Shown: positions 30,468-40,740, counted from the first letter of the stretch. The stretch is DNA of 64,000 bases from Bacillus sp. cl95 (GCF_900115925.1 NZ_FOYF01000001.1:682001-746000), one strand, 5' to 3'. Numbers and translations: made by a program. The notes: generated from the letters alone by a model not told the origin.

Positions 30468-32327
30468 TTAACACTGCTCACAAAACTCAAGTTCACGCCT
30501 TAACTTACTTACATATTCTTTTGAGCCCGATACAATCAAGCGATCATTTACTTTAAGTTCTGTGTCACCATGTGGAATGAGGGAATCGATTCCCCTGAAA
30601 ATACGTACAAATATTACATCGCCTGTAAAAGGAAACTTTCTTACTGTCATGCCATCAAAGTTCTCGTTCATCATCTGTATCTCAAATAAAGCTGAATCCT
30701 GGTTTGTCAGGATGTTTATAATGCTTGGTGATTCTATTAGGGCAGTCAGCAACGCTTTTGTGGATAGAAATGCTGAAAATACTTCGATTTCGTGTTCTTG
30801 CAGTTCAACTTCCCTATCTGGACTTTCAATTCTTGTGATAACCCTTTCGACTCCTTGTTCTTTCACAAAAAGTGCAAGCTTAGCATTCGTTTCTTCATCG
30901 CCTGTTGAAATGAATGCTACATCGGCTTTCACAATCTCTGTTTTTGCAATGTCATCTGAAGTAAAGTCCACTATTTCCCTAATATCAAACAAGGAATCTG
31001 CAATTTGTTTTTCAGACTTCTCCTGTGTTGTATGATAGATGCTCACATCGTAAAGAGATGCATTTAAATCTCTTGAAACAGACATTGTAATTTGATTCGC
31101 TCCAACAAAGGCTACCTTCAGTTTTCTATGGTGTAGTTTTTCTTTCGGAAACATCTTTTTAAAGACAACCGGCGTAAAGATGGAGGTGATGATAGCAACA
31201 AGTATTAAGGTACCGCTCATTTCTGGAGTGATTACATTCATCCTTTCCCCAATGGTTGCCGCGGCTATTACCAGTGAAAGTGTGGAAGTTAACAAGAAAC
31301 CTGAAGAGATGACTGTTTTCATGTCATACCATCTTTTTAAAAGAAAGACTGGAACCAGCTTGGAGAGCAGTAAACCTGCAAGTAACAACAGAATCAGTAT
31401 CAGAAGTTTTTCATCTCCAAGTAAGGACCATACATCAAGTTTCACTCCTACCATTACGAAAAATATCGGAATGAGAAATCCATAACCGAAAGAATCTAAC
31501 TTATGAACTAAATCCTGATTAGGAGACAGTAGAGATACGAGTACACCCGCTAAAAAGGCTCCTAATATGTTTTCTGCCCCTACTTTTTCTGAGACAGCTA
31601 CTAAAAGAATAATCAAGGTAAAGACCGCACGCGTTCCAATTTGAATCGTACCAGTAGAGAGTTTTTCAATGAATTTACGGTTCTTAAATCTCCTACCGAT
31701 AAAATATAAACCCACGCCTGCGGCAAATAGAATAAGTAAAAGCCACATATTTGAATTTCCTTTATCGTTAAGTGAAACAAATACCGCAAGTAAAATCATT
31801 GTCACTAAGTCGGCAATGACAGCAACCAATAAGATGATTTGCCCAATTCCTGTTTTCATTAGATTCGCTTCTTTTAATGTGGGTACTACCACTCCGAGGG
31901 AAATGGTTGAAATAATCAATGTCATCAAAAATGCATTCTCGATAAAGCCTAAAAAGACAAATAAAAAGGATAATCCTAATGAAAAAATAAAAATTCCTAT
32001 AAAAATCAATGTTGCTACTAAGAAGGAATTAGGTTCAAATTTCCCACTCGACAATTTTTCTTTCTTCTTTTTACCTCTAAACACACTAAAGTCTATCTCA
32101 AGACCACTTAAAAACATTAAAAAGATAAACCCAAGGGTTGAGAGAGTTTCAATCCACATGTCTTGTTGGACGACATCGAATCCACTCTTACCAATTACGA
32201 GCCCCATGATGATTTCAGCAACAACAACAGGAATCACGGCCAGTTTCAGACGGTGCAGCAAGATAGGGGTTAAGAATGCTACAATGATCACTATCACTAA
32301 CGAAGTTAAAGATGCATGATGCTCCAC
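30468..32327 (-). CDS. yjbQ: CPA2-family cation:proton antiporter with RCK domains (YjbQ)
   Basis: 619 residues. About residues 5-385 form 12-13 membrane segments of the Na+/H+ exchanger fold (SLVIVIIVAFLTPILL at the start; GLEIDFSVFRG and NILGAFLAGVLVSLL inside). A TrkA-N/RCK domain (about 400-515, KVAFVGANQITMSVSRDL start) and a TrkA-C domain (about 530-612) follow on the cytoplasmic side. B. subtilis YjbQ has the same build; related proteins export K+ or Na+ for protons. A GTG start after GGGAGG; 17 bases downstream of mgtE, so the two are probably co-transcribed. Confidence 0.9.
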   Translation of the reverse strand: MEHHASLTSLVIVIIVAFLTPILLHRLKLAVIPVVVAEIIMGLVIGKSGFDVVQQDMWIETLSTLGFIFLMFLSGLEIDFSVFRGKKKKEKLSSGKFEPNSFLVATLIFIGIFIFSLGLSFLFVFLGFIENAFLMTLIISTISLGVVVPTLKEANLMKTGIGQIILLVAVIADLVTMILLAVFVSLNDKGNSNMWLLLILFAAGVGLYFIGRRFKNRKFIEKLSTGTIQIGTRAVFTLIILLVAVSEKVGAENILGAFLAGVLVSLLSPNQDLVHKLDSFGYGFLIPIFFVMVGVKLDVWSLLGDEKLLILILLLLAGLLLSKLVPVFLLKRWYDMKTVISSGFLLTSTLSLVIAAATIGERMNVITPEMSGTLILVAIITSIFTPVVFKKMFPKEKLHHRKLKVAFVGANQITMSVSRDLNASLYDVSIYHTTQEKSEKQIADSLFDIREIVDFTSDDIAKTEIVKADVAFISTGDEETNAKLALFVKEQGVERVITRIESPDREVELQEHEIEVFSAFLSTKALLTALIESPSIINILTNQDSALFEIQMMNENFDGMTVRKFPFTGDVIFVRIFRGIDSLIPHGDTELKVNDRLIVSGSKEYVSKLRRELEFCEQC

Positions 32328-32343
32328 TTTCTTACCTCCCTCA

Positions 32344-33723
32344 TTAAGGTGTCAAGTAACTCATAAACATGGTTGCTAATCCAAAGTAGATGAGGATACT
32401 AAGTATGTCATTGATAGTTGTAATAAACGGACCAGAAGCTACGGCAGGATCAATTTTCAACTTGTGCATAAACAATGGAATCAAAGACCCTGCGATGGTC
32501 GCAACAGTTAATGTACAAAGAATAGAGATGCCTACAAGCATTCCGAGAAAAAGGTCCCCATGCCATAAATAAACAACCAAAGTAATCAATACCCCGCACG
32601 TGGCGCCAGTAATCAAACCAGTACCAGCTTCTCTGAAGATAAGTTTGGACTTATTCTCCCTTTCCAATTCCCCAGTAGCAATCCCCCTGACTGCTACGGC
32701 CAATGATTGCGTTCCAGTGTTTCCAGCCATACCAGCTATTAAAGGAATAAATACAGCGAGAATTGCTACCTTATTTAACGTTTCTTCAAAGCGTCCAATT
32801 AGACTTGCGGTTAACATCCCAAGAAATAGTAGGATAATCAACCATGGAAGTCGCTTCTTCGCGGAGGCAAGTGGTCCTTTATCAAGATTATCCATATCCG
32901 ATACCGCTGCAAGCTTTGAATAGTCATCTGAAGCTTCTTCCTCCATAACGTCCATAACATCATCAACCGTAATAATTCCAAGTAAATGATTTTGAAAATC
33001 CACGACCGGCAAGGCCAAAAAGTTATAATCGCGCATTTTTCGTGCTACTTCTTCTTGATCATCCCCAACAGAAACAGATACCACCCGGTCATACATGATT
33101 TCTGAAACCATCGTGTCATCTTCCGTGACAATTAGATCTCTAAGGGAAATAACTCCAGCAAGTTGTTTTTCTTCATTAACCACATAGATGTAATAAATCG
33201 TTTCAGCACGTGGTGCTTCTTTTTTCAAAATATACATGGCAGATCTGACAGTTTGATTGGCCAGAATCGCCACGAATTCAGTCGTCATGATACTTCCTGC
33301 CGTATATTCCTCGTAATGAAGGAGGTCCTTAATTTCTTGGGCAGCCTCGTTATCCATAATCGTCAAGTAACTAGCCACTTGATCTTTATCAAGCTCGTTC
33401 AATACGTCTACTGCATCATCGGCATACATGTTGGAAAGCATATCAGCCGCATAATTCAAGTTCATTTCGGAAAGAACTTCTTTATATTCATCATCTTCAA
33501 GCTCTAAGTTTTCAAAGATACCAGCCATTTCTTCTGGTGATAAATAATGATAAATCTTTGTTCTGGTCTCTTCGTCTAATTCTTTGAAAAAATTTGCTTG
33601 ATCGTATGGATGAGAATCGAGGAATTCCTCTCTGAATAATTCCAAATTTTCTTCAGCAAGAGTCTTGATGAGTAAATCTGTATCCATTCGATTGCGTGTC
33701 TTTTCTTGTAATTGTTCTTCCAT
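32344..33723 (-). CDS. mgtE: Magnesium transporter MgtE
   Basis: 459 residues with the MgtE order: an N-terminal superhelical domain (about 25-130, EEMAGIFENLELEDDEYKEVL), two CBS domains (about 135-255, TAGSIMTTEFVAI and VSEIMYDRVVSV), a plug helix and five membrane segments (LPWLIILLFLGMLTASLIG onward, GMAGNTGTQSLAVAVRG and a terminal YFGLATMFMSYL). It lets Mg2+ in when the cell runs low. Start at the ATG at 33723 with AAAGGGG upstream. I looked for an M-box riboswitch in the 306-base gap before it and found none; only an imperfect A/T-rich hairpin near 33896-33943. Confidence 0.93.
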   Translation of the reverse strand: MEEQLQEKTRNRMDTDLLIKTLAEENLELFREEFLDSHPYDQANFFKELDEETRTKIYHYLSPEEMAGIFENLELEDDEYKEVLSEMNLNYAADMLSNMYADDAVDVLNELDKDQVASYLTIMDNEAAQEIKDLLHYEEYTAGSIMTTEFVAILANQTVRSAMYILKKEAPRAETIYYIYVVNEEKQLAGVISLRDLIVTEDDTMVSEIMYDRVVSVSVGDDQEEVARKMRDYNFLALPVVDFQNHLLGIITVDDVMDVMEEEASDDYSKLAAVSDMDNLDKGPLASAKKRLPWLIILLFLGMLTASLIGRFEETLNKVAILAVFIPLIAGMAGNTGTQSLAVAVRGIATGELERENKSKLIFREAGTGLITGATCGVLITLVVYLWHGDLFLGMLVGISILCTLTVATIAGSLIPLFMHKLKIDPAVASGPFITTINDILSILIYFGLATMFMSYLTP

Positions 33724-34029
33724 TTTATTTGCCCCTTTCAAGCATATTCCATAACTTTTTTTACATGAATTCATTGTTTTTTCTATTATTTTTGGGGCTT
33801 CTATCAGAATTCAAAGTCCTTACTCAATTCCTTTGCTTTAAATCTTTATTATTGGCTGTTTTCACAATTTTTCAAGAAAAACACCAATAGAAAAGAGCCT
33901 TATTATTTTAACATTAATAGCTTAAAACCATGAGCGGCTTTTTTTCATTTTGAAATGTCTTGGTTATACTTATAGTAATAGCTAGAATGACGAAATGCTA
34001 ATTTGATGTTTTCTTAAGGAGTGACTCTA

Positions 34030-34767
34030 ATGAATATTGACATAATCGGTGATATCCATGGTTGTTTTGATGAATTTAAAACTTTAACGGAGGAACTTGG
34101 GTACAAATGGGATACTGGTATTCCAGTCCATCCTGATGGTCGTTTGCTCGGTTTTGTTGGGGATCTCACAGATCGTGGACCTGCTTCTTTGAAGGTTGCA
34201 GAAATTGTTTCAAAACTTGTATCAAATAAGAAAGCCTATTACACGCCAGGCAATCATTGTAATAAGCTTTATCGTTTTTTCTTGGGAAACAAGGTTCAAG
34301 AAACTCATGGCTTGGAAACCACTGCCGCGGAATACAGGGCTCTTCCAAAGAAAGAGCAAAACAAGATTTCAAATGATTTTATTCGACTGTATGAAAATTC
34401 CCCCCTCTATCACCTTCTCGATGATGGAAAGCTCGTAATTGCTCATGCTGGGATTCGTCATGACTATATAGGAAGAAATGATGCAAAGGTTAAGACGTTT
34501 GTCCTCTATGGAGATATTACGGGTGAAAAGCATCCAGATGGAAGACCAGTACGTCGTGATTGGACATTAAATTATTCAGGCAATGTCATCGTCGTATATG
34601 GACACACACCTGTAATAGAAGCGAAAATTTATAAGAATACTTATAACATAGACACTGGTGCAGTATTTGGCGGAAAGCTAAGTGCATTAAGATATCCTGA
34701 GATGGAAATTGTATCCGTCCCATCTTCCATGCCATATGTCGCCGAAAAGTTTCGCGAAGATAAATGA
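34030..34767 (+). CDS. prpE: Bis(5'-nucleosyl)-tetraphosphatase PrpE
   Basis: 245 residues of the calcineurin-like metallophosphatase family. All metal motifs are present: DIIGDIHGC near the N-terminus, [23 protein letters not shown] and YGHTP. B. subtilis PrpE hydrolyses Ap4A asymmetrically and affects spore germination. Start at the ATG at 34030, eight bases after AAGGAG; the GTG at 34021 lies within that site. It faces yjbO, sharing a terminator. Confidence 0.92.
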   Translation: MNIDIIGDIHGCFDEFKTLTEELGYKWDTGIPVHPDGRLLGFVGDLTDRGPASLKVAEIVSKLVSNKKAYYTPGNHCNKLYRFFLGNKVQETHGLETTAAEYRALPKKEQNKISNDFIRLYENSPLYHLLDDGKLVIAHAGIRHDYIGRNDAKVKTFVLYGDITGEKHPDGRPVRRDWTLNYSGNVIVVYGHTPVIEAKIYKNTYNIDTGAVFGGKLSALRYPEMEIVSVPSSMPYVAEKFREDK

Positions 34768-34771
34768 ATTG

Positions 34772-34811
34772 AAAAAAGCTGACTAACAAAAAAGTGTTAA
34801 TCAGCTTTTTC
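34772..34811. terminator. Bidirectional terminator between prpE and yjbO
   Basis: AAAAAGCTGA and TCAGCTTTTT pair, extended by TTAACAC-like inner bases. It overlaps the last codons of yjbO. Confidence 0.8.
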
Positions 34812-35702
34812 TGTATGGATAAGTGCCGCCATGTCTGAAGGAAGTGAAGATTCAAAGACCAAATCCTTTTTAAGAAAAGGATGATAGAAGGCGAGTTTTT
34901 TACAATGAAGGGCTTGCCGAACCATAAGAGAAGTATGTCCACCGTAAAGGTCATCTCCCACTAATGGATGTCCTTTGTGGGAAAGATGTACACGAATTTG
35001 ATGAGTTCTGCCTGTTTCCAGCCTCAACTCTAGATGAGTGAATCCCTTTATCGACTGGATGACCTTGAAATGCGTGCAGGCGTATTGACCATCCTCCCTC
35101 ACTTCTCTTTCAATGATGCTATCCATTTTCCTGCCGATTGGTTCCTCAATCGTTCCCGAAGAAGTGGAGAAATGCCCCTCAGCAAATGCTTCATAAGTTC
35201 TCTTAACCTTCCCGCTCTTTTGCTGTTTACTTAATAAATGATGTGTATGACGATGTTTCGCTACCAAAACAAGACCAGAAGTATCACGGTCCAATCTTGT
35301 TACGATATGTGAAGTAGCTCTGATGCCAATCTTTTCGTAATGTCCTACCAGCGCATTTGCGAGGCTTCCCTGCGGATGTTCCCTTGAAGGTATTGTGCTC
35401 ATTTTCGCTGGTTTTTGAATGACGAGAAGGTATTCATCTTCATAAACAATGTTTAGTGGAATATTTTCACCTTTAACCCCTTCACTTGGCTCTTCGGGCG
35501 GAAAATAAATCGTAACCTCGTCTCCAACTTTCAATTTGTATCGAACATTAACATCCTCGCCATTAATGACAATCCTGCCACCCTTAAACTTGATATCTGT
35601 TAACGCCGTTTTGGATATTTCCTGCTCTTTAAGAAAATCTTTCAATAATTTATCGGTATCACTAGTGTCAATTTTCCAATTCAATTTAAAGCGGGTAGGC
35701 AT
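34797..35702 (-). CDS. yjbO: RluA/RluD-family RNA pseudouridine synthase (YjbO)
   Basis: 301 residues. An S4-like RNA-binding region (about 12-75) precedes the catalytic domain with HIVTRLDRDTSGLVLVAK (catalytic Asp in RLDRDTSG, near 143), RTYEAFAEG and the LRLETGRTHQIRVHLSHKGHPL block. It isomerises uridines in structured RNA; the exact target is not known. GGAG precedes the ATG. It ends the nadF-yjbO pair, 17 bases after nadF. Confidence 0.9.
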   Translation of the reverse strand: MPTRFKLNWKIDTSDTDKLLKDFLKEQEISKTALTDIKFKGGRIVINGEDVNVRYKLKVGDEVTIYFPPEEPSEGVKGENIPLNIVYEDEYLLVIQKPAKMSTIPSREHPQGSLANALVGHYEKIGIRATSHIVTRLDRDTSGLVLVAKHRHTHHLLSKQQKSGKVKRTYEAFAEGHFSTSSGTIEEPIGRKMDSIIEREVREDGQYACTHFKVIQSIKGFTHLELRLETGRTHQIRVHLSHKGHPLVGDDLYGGHTSLMVRQALHCKKLAFYHPFLKKDLVFESSLPSDMAALIHTEKAD

Positions 35703-35719
35703 GTTCCGTTACTCCAGTC

Positions 35720-36517
35720 TTATTCGTCTGCAATGAAAGAATCATGTACTCTTTTCCAGAATGGAAATGGTCTAAAACGCGCAAATCTGATTTTTTCATC
35801 TGGCACTCTAAATTGAATCGATTTCACATCTTTATGTAACAATGTCAGATGGTCTACCGTCACCTGAAAGTCTGAGCGATTAACAGGCTTTAGCATACAC
35901 GTATGATGTGCTGGTAAAATCAATGGTGATCCGACAGTTCTAAATACTCGATTGTTAATGGATGCCATCTCAGCCAGTTGAATAGCAGCAATAGATGGGT
36001 GGATAATCGCACCCCCCAATGCTTTATTATATGCTGTACTCCCTGAAGGTGTAGACACACAAAGACCGTCTCCACGGAACCTTTCAAAATGGGCTCCGCG
36101 AATTTCAACGTCCATGACTAGCGTTCCTTCTACACTTTTTACAGTCGATTCGTTTAATGCCAGGTAACGTGATTCCTTGCCGCCATGCTGATAGCGAATA
36201 ATAACTTCAACCAATGGATATTCAATCACCTGATAGGGAGTCTTTGCGATGGCAATGACTAATTTTTCAATCTCATCAGGACGCCAATCGGCATAAAACC
36301 CCAGGTGCCCTGTATGAATCCCTACAAAGGCTGTTTTATTCAACCGACTACTATATCGGTGAAAAGCATATAACAATGTGCCGTCTCCTCCGATAGAAAC
36401 GACAATGTCGGGTTGATCTTCATCATAGATGAGATCGAAGTCTAGCAAGTACGTCCTGACCTTATGCATTAACGTATTTGATTTTTGATCGCCTTTTGAT
36501 GTTATTGCAAATTTCAT
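35720..36517 (-). CDS. nadF: NAD kinase
   Basis: 265 residues. The kinase motifs are [12 protein letters not shown] (GGDG 43-46), LNEST (the NE/D motif near 122) and [21 protein letters not shown]. It makes NADP+ from NAD+ and so feeds the many NADPH-dependent reductases in this window. AGGGGGGTAAAGC precedes the ATG. Part of the run relQ-type synthetase, nadF, yjbO conserved in Bacilli. Confidence 0.94.
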   Translation of the reverse strand: MKFAITSKGDQKSNTLMHKVRTYLLDFDLIYDEDQPDIVVSIGGDGTLLYAFHRYSSRLNKTAFVGIHTGHLGFYADWRPDEIEKLVIAIAKTPYQVIEYPLVEVIIRYQHGGKESRYLALNESTVKSVEGTLVMDVEIRGAHFERFRGDGLCVSTPSGSTAYNKALGGAIIHPSIAAIQLAEMASINNRVFRTVGSPLILPAHHTCMLKPVNRSDFQVTVDHLTLLHKDVKSIQFRVPDEKIRFARFRPFPFWKRVHDSFIADE

Positions 36518-36566
36518 GCTTTACCCCCCTATAAGAAATGCGCAAGTGGATATCTTTTTATTCATA

Positions 36567-37205
36567 TCAATTATTGCCTTCTTGCTGTGTTTCTTTCTTT
36601 CGAGTAAAGAATGCTTGGGCTTCCTGGATTTCTCCACGTATGGTCGACATTTCTTCATCTAGACGAAAAGCTGCTTCTGCCGCGCTCTTTAGCCTCATTT
36701 GAATATCGGATGGGAATTGCCCTTTGTACTTATAGTTCAGGCTGTGTTCAATAGAAGCCCAGAAGTTCATCGCCAATGTTCTGATTTGAATTTCAACAAG
36801 CAATTTCTTTTCTCCGTGGATAGTTTGAACTGGATACTCAATCACTACATGATAAGAACGGTAACCGCTTGATTTCTTATGAGAAATATAATCTCTCTCT
36901 TCAATAACCTGTAGATCGTTGCGAGTTCTTAACATTCTAACTACAGTGTGAATATCGTCTACAAATTGACACATCATACGTAAACCAGCAATATCTTGCA
37001 TTTCTGTTTCTAATTTATCAAGGGGAATTCCCTTTTGATTTGCTTTATCAAGAATACTTGCTATTGGCTTAACTCTTCCGGTAACAAACTCGATTGGAGA
37101 ATGGACGGAATCCATTTCGAATTGGCTTCGCATGCCCTTCAACTTTACCTTTAGTTCCTCAACCGCTTGCTTATAAGGAGCCAAAAACTGGTCCCAATGT
37201 TTCAT
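36567..37205 (-). CDS. yjbM: Small alarmone synthetase, (p)ppGpp synthase (YjbM/RelQ/SasB)
   Basis: 212 residues, one RelA/SpoT synthetase domain with no HD hydrolase, TGS or ACT domain. Markers are VTGRVKPIASILDKANQKG, the IAGLRMMCQFVDDI motif and KSSGYRSYHVVIEYPV, with EIQIRTLAMNFWASIEHSLNYK following. The tetrameric RelQ family makes pppGpp/ppGpp and pGpp and slows growth under stress. GAGGTG precedes the ATG. 50 bases before nadF. Confidence 0.93.
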   Translation of the reverse strand: MKHWDQFLAPYKQAVEELKVKLKGMRSQFEMDSVHSPIEFVTGRVKPIASILDKANQKGIPLDKLETEMQDIAGLRMMCQFVDDIHTVVRMLRTRNDLQVIEERDYISHKKSSGYRSYHVVIEYPVQTIHGEKKLLVEIQIRTLAMNFWASIEHSLNYKYKGQFPSDIQMRLKSAAEAAFRLDEEMSTIRGEIQEAQAFFTRKKETQQEGNN

Positions 37206-37262
37206 GCTTTACACCTCACCCGATGATACAAGCTACTATTTTAAATAAAAAGCTTTAAAGCA

Positions 37263-37622
37263 TTAGAATAAGTCTTCTACTTTCTTTACCATTTCATCAC
37301 CATAATTACTATTACCCTTAATGTTTTCAATTAGATATGAAAGTTCATCATTGAATTGTGTTAGCTCAATATTTGCTTCACCTGCAATGGCGAACACCTT
37401 AACCCCTTTTTCATTCGCGGTTTTCAAGGTTGGCCAACTCCATTCAGGCAAAGCCAGATATGTATAGGCATCCTCATTCTCCAAGATATAAATAAATGCA
37501 AAATGATCTGAATCTACAAGCATCTGTCCTCTTGGCATTAGAGTTGCCGATAGACTTTCAACCTTTAAAAATAAGTTCTCTTCGCTAATGTTTGCTTCTG
37601 TTATGTTTATTTTGTTATTCAT
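37263..37622 (-). CDS. yjbL: YjbL-like protein of unknown function
   Basis: 119 residues from the ATG at 37622 (GGAGG upstream). An acidic, soluble protein: ANISEENLFLKVESLSATLMPRGQ at the front and LIENIKGNSNYGDEMVKKVEDLF at the end. It matches the position and size of B. subtilis yjbL, whose role is unknown. Same strand and next to the alarmone synthetase (57 bases). Confidence 0.75.
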   Translation of the reverse strand: MNNKINITEANISEENLFLKVESLSATLMPRGQMLVDSDHFAFIYILENEDAYTYLALPEWSWPTLKTANEKGVKVFAIAGEANIELTQFNDELSYLIENIKGNSNYGDEMVKKVEDLF

Positions 37623-37838
37623 GTTTTCAACCTCCATTATACACCTACCTATTTTAGCATAATCCTCACATTTCTCCCAAAGATTGCAGTAAATAGCTTT
37701 AAAAGGGATAATATTAGAGGATGCATTCCGAATGCTGAGCCATTATTCCATTTGTACCCGTTGAACTAAACGTTGAAGATAATCCATTTAGAAAAACCAA
37801 ATTCATTAAATGACTTAGAAGCTGAAAGGAAGATTGTA

Positions 37839-38429
37839 TTGTCACAGCATTTAGAGATTGAGTTTAAAAATCTACTCATTGAATCGGAATTCGACCAATT
37901 ATGCAATGCATTTGGTATTACCCCGAACGATTTTTTCTTACAAGAAAATCATTATTTTGATACAGAGACATTTGCTCTTAAGAACCTCCATTCCGCACTT
38001 CGAATAAGGGAAAAAGATGGCTCATACGAAATGACTTTAAAACAGCCCTCTGGTCAGGAATTGTTAGAAACGAATCAAATCATCAGCAAAGATGAAGCAG
38101 CCACTGCATTCCAGTCCGGAAAACTCCCTGGCGGTCCTATTGAAGCAATCATTAAGCAATATGGCATTTCCTTCTCTGATTTATCCTATTTTGGCTCTCT
38201 AAAGACAGAAAGAGCAGAAATAAATTTTAGGCAAGGATTACTTGTTTTGGACCATAGTTACTATTTAAATTTCGAGGATTTTGAGTTAGAATACGAAGTA
38301 GAAAATTATGAGGCTGGATTAAAGATTTTTTCTGAATTACTCAAAGAGCATGTTATTCCGATGAGAATAACAAATAATAAAATTCAGCGCTTTTATGAGC
38401 GCAAATCAAGCTTGCAAGAGGATTCCTAA
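37839..38429 (+). CDS. yjbK: CYTH-domain protein (YjbK, inorganic triphosphatase-like)
   Basis: 196 residues. The N-terminal ExExK signature EIEFK (LSQHLEIEFKNLL) defines the CYTH tunnel; further charged strands are ALRIREKDGSYEMTLKQPSG and DFELEYEVENYEAGL. Bacterial members hydrolyse tripolyphosphate or related triphosphates. I prefer the TTG at 37839, seven bases after AAAGGAAG, because family proteins begin just before the ExExK strand; the frame is open to a TTG at 37773. Followed by the transglycosylase gene after 20 bases. Confidence 0.87.
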   Translation: MSQHLEIEFKNLLIESEFDQLCNAFGITPNDFFLQENHYFDTETFALKNLHSALRIREKDGSYEMTLKQPSGQELLETNQIISKDEAATAFQSGKLPGGPIEAIIKQYGISFSDLSYFGSLKTERAEINFRQGLLVLDHSYYLNFEDFELEYEVENYEAGLKIFSELLKEHVIPMRITNNKIQRFYERKSSLQEDS

Positions 38430-38449
38430 AGACCCGAAGGAGGCTATAC

Positions 38450-39061
38450 ATGAACATCGACAAATTAAAGGTGATGTTGGAATTAAAGGCGATGCAAAAT
38501 TTCAGCTCTAGTTCACCACAACCAACTTCCATGTTTCAGGATATCTTTAACGAACTCTTGATGGAAAGTCAAACGAGTGCCTATTCTCAACCGATAAGTA
38601 CATCCACATCTGCGTTAGGTATGCTTAACAGATTGGACAAGCAAACTTTCACTCAATTACCTCAATTAAACAATACTAAATTCTCAGGATCATTCGATGA
38701 GATCATTGAGAAAGCTGCAGCACAATTTAATGTGCCTGCGAAGTTGATAAAATCAGTTGTTAAGCAAGAGTCCAATTTCAATCCAGCCGCTAGGAGTCAT
38801 GTTGGCGCAGGTGGCTTGATGCAACTAATGCCTTCCACGGCTCGTTCGTTAGGTGTCGAAAATGTTTTTGACCCTGAACAGAATATTATGGGTGGAGCTA
38901 AATATTTACGGAATATGCTTGATAAATATGATGATAATATCGAATTGGCTTTAGCGGCTTATAATGCAGGACCAGGGAACGTAGATAAGTTCGGCGGTAT
39001 TCCTCCCTTCAGAGAAACTCTAAACTATGTAAAAAAAGTGACAAATCATTATTATGGGTAA
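38450..39061 (+). CDS. cwlQ: Lytic transglycosylase, SLT domain (YjbJ/CwlQ)
   Basis: 203 residues. The Ser/Gln/Thr-rich first 80 residues lead to an SLT domain (about 82-195): KSVVKQESNFNPAARS with the catalytic Glu, GAGGLMQLMPSTARSLG and ALAAYNAGPGNVDKFGGIP. B. subtilis CwlQ (YjbJ) cleaves peptidoglycan as transglycosylase and muramidase. No cleavable signal peptide is obvious, as for the B. subtilis protein. GAAGGAGG precedes the ATG. Confidence 0.88.
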   Translation: MNIDKLKVMLELKAMQNFSSSSPQPTSMFQDIFNELLMESQTSAYSQPISTSTSALGMLNRLDKQTFTQLPQLNNTKFSGSFDEIIEKAAAQFNVPAKLIKSVVKQESNFNPAARSHVGAGGLMQLMPSTARSLGVENVFDPEQNIMGGAKYLRNMLDKYDDNIELALAAYNAGPGNVDKFGGIPPFRETLNYVKKVTNHYYG

Positions 39062-39074
39062 ACTTGTCATCGAT

Positions 39075-39112
39075 AAACTCCGCTTGTTCATTGTAACAGG
39101 CGGAGTTTTTGT
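39075..39112 (+). terminator. Terminator of yjbK-cwlQ
   Basis: AAACTCCGC and GCGGAGTTT pair with an inner TGTT/AACA extension; followed by TTGTG. Confidence 0.8.
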
Positions 39113-39279
39113 GTAAATTAATAGAGCGATTATGGACGAAGACAGCTTTTTAGCCACTTTTTGCAAAAATCTCTTTACATTTGAGCGATTTGTTTGAGAT
39201 ATAAAAAAGGCATTGCTACAATAAAGAAAATAAACTGCTCCGTTAATCGGAATTAAACTCAACTAAAGGAGTTGGCAAC

Positions 39280-39687
39280 ATGGGAGAGAAAATGCCCACA
39301 CCATTCGAGGCTATCGGTGAAGAAAAACTTCATGAATTAATAGATACGTTTTATGGCCTAGTTGGAAAGCATCCTGAGCTATCGCCAATTTTTCCTGACG
39401 ATCTTTCTGAAACTGCACGTAAACAAAAACAATTTATGACGCAATATCTAGGAGGTCCCTCCCTTTACACTGATGAGCATGGACATCCAATGATGAGAGC
39501 GCGTCATTTACCGTTTCCCATTACTCCGTCACGAGCGAAAGCCTGGCTCGCATGCATGGCAGAAGCGATGGATAAAGTTGGTCTTGAAGGCCGTTTAAGA
39601 GATGAATACTACGCAAGGCTCGTCTTAACTGCTCAACATATGATTAATACTCCAGATACTGAGAGTTCATTGGGTGAGGACTTGTGA
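39280..39687 (+). CDS. yjbI: Group II truncated hemoglobin (YjbI)
   Basis: 135 residues. The trHbO pattern is clear: [60 protein letters not shown] (with the proximal His in RHLPF) and [14 protein letters not shown]. Heme protein linked in B. subtilis with yjbH in one operon and reported to help protect cells from oxidants. AAAGGAG precedes the ATG. Its stop overlaps the yjbH start by four bases. Confidence 0.93.
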   Translation: MGEKMPTPFEAIGEEKLHELIDTFYGLVGKHPELSPIFPDDLSETARKQKQFMTQYLGGPSLYTDEHGHPMMRARHLPFPITPSRAKAWLACMAEAMDKVGLEGRLRDEYYARLVLTAQHMINTPDTESSLGEDL

Positions 39688-40568
39688 AAAAACATGAAAA
39701 TAGTTATAAATCCCATCAGACACCCCATCACTGTCATGGGAATGAAAAGAAGCCTATTGAAATTTATATGTTCGTAGATCCTCTTTGTCCTGAATGCTGG
39801 GCGATCGAACCTATAATGAAAAAACTTCAAATTGAGTACGGTAGATATTTTTCCATTAAACATGTACTAAGTGGCCGCTTGGCAACTTTAAATATGGGCA
39901 AGAAAAAAAATTATGAGAACATAGCTGACATGTGGGAAAAAACCGCTAGTCGATCAGGTATGTCGTGTGATGGTAGCCTTTGGTTCGAAAATCCAGTTTC
40001 TTCTCCGTACATTGCATCTATCGCTATTAAGGCAGCTGAATTGCAAGGACGTCGTGCAGGAATCCGTTTTTTAAGAAAATTACAAGAAGTGCTTTTTTTG
40101 GATAAGCAAAATGTTTCTAACTTTGAAGTCTTAAAGGATTGTGCGAGACAGGTTGGACTTGATGTAGAAGAGTTTATTACGGATATCCACTCTGAAAGCT
40201 CAGCGAAAGCCTTTCAATGTGATTTGAAGATTACTTCTGAGATGGACGTGCAGGAAATCCCGACTCTTGTTTTCTTTAATGATGATGCCGAAGAAGAGGG
40301 AATCAAAATTACTGGTTATTATCCTTATGAAGTGTACGTTCAGATACTTGAGGAAATGCTTCAGGAAAGACCCACTCAATCTGAGCCACCACCCTTAGAA
40401 GCCTTTTTGAAGTTTTTCAGCCTTGTTGCTTCCAAGGAAATTGCAGTTGTTTATGATATGACCGTGGCTGAAGTAGAGCGTGAAATGAAAAAACTTCTGT
40501 TAAAACAAGTAGTCACTCAAGTGCCTGCGAAATACGGAACATTTTGGAAATATAGTGAACAATCATAA
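39684..40568 (+). CDS. spxH: ClpXP adaptor protein SpxH/YjbH (DsbA-like)
   Basis: 294 residues. A His-rich, cysteine-bearing N-terminus (HQTPHHCHG, a likely zinc site) precedes a thioredoxin/DsbA-like domain with CPEC (35-38) in [15 protein letters not shown]. Also conserved is MSCDGSLWF and the C-terminal [18 protein letters not shown]. It delivers Spx to ClpXP in unstressed cells and lets go under disulfide stress. GTG start, TGTGA overlap with yjbI. Its client gene spx is 7 kb away in the same window. Confidence 0.93.
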   Translation: MKKHENSYKSHQTPHHCHGNEKKPIEIYMFVDPLCPECWAIEPIMKKLQIEYGRYFSIKHVLSGRLATLNMGKKKNYENIADMWEKTASRSGMSCDGSLWFENPVSSPYIASIAIKAAELQGRRAGIRFLRKLQEVLFLDKQNVSNFEVLKDCARQVGLDVEEFITDIHSESSAKAFQCDLKITSEMDVQEIPTLVFFNDDAEEEGIKITGYYPYEVYVQILEEMLQERPTQSEPPPLEAFLKFFSLVASKEIAVVYDMTVAEVEREMKKLLLKQVVTQVPAKYGTFWKYSEQS

Positions 40569-40602
40569 AGCCATGTCATAATGTTGACATGGCTATTTTT
40601 AT
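40568..40602 (+). terminator. Terminator of yjbI-spxH
   Basis: AGCCATGTCA and TGACATGGCT pair, followed by ATTTTT. Confidence 0.85.
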
Positions 40603-40702
40603 GAATGAAGCATATCATACTCCAAAAATGGAGACCGATTAAACCGTATTTATGTCCTTACATCAAGGCTCATTACTTTGGCAGTTATCTTTATAATAAC
40701 GG

Positions 40703-40740
40703 AAAAAGACCTTTTAGCTCCGTAAGCTGAAAGGTCTTTT
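40703..40740. terminator. Second terminator-like hairpin downstream of spxH
   Basis: AAAAAGACCTTTTAGCT pairs with AGCTGAAAGGTCTTTT around CCGTA. About 100 bases separate it from the spxH terminator; a short transcript between them is possible but I see no clear promoter. The remaining gap to 40954 is A/T-rich and holds two ACAAAGGGG repeats (40753 and 40788) of unknown meaning. Confidence 0.6.

Noticed and set aside
31669-32319. 216-codon open frame opposite yjbQ
   Set aside because: Antisense to membrane-helix codons, which often leave the opposite frame open; composition is not protein-like and no ribosome site is present.
33724-34029. M-box magnesium riboswitch before mgtE
   Set aside because: I looked for the conserved M-box words in the 306-base gap and found none; only an A/T-rich imperfect hairpin is there.
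40603-40702. Small RNA gene between two terminators after spxH
   Set aside because: The TATAAT at 40692 has no -35 at the right distance and lies too close to the second terminator; nothing else suggests a transcript.
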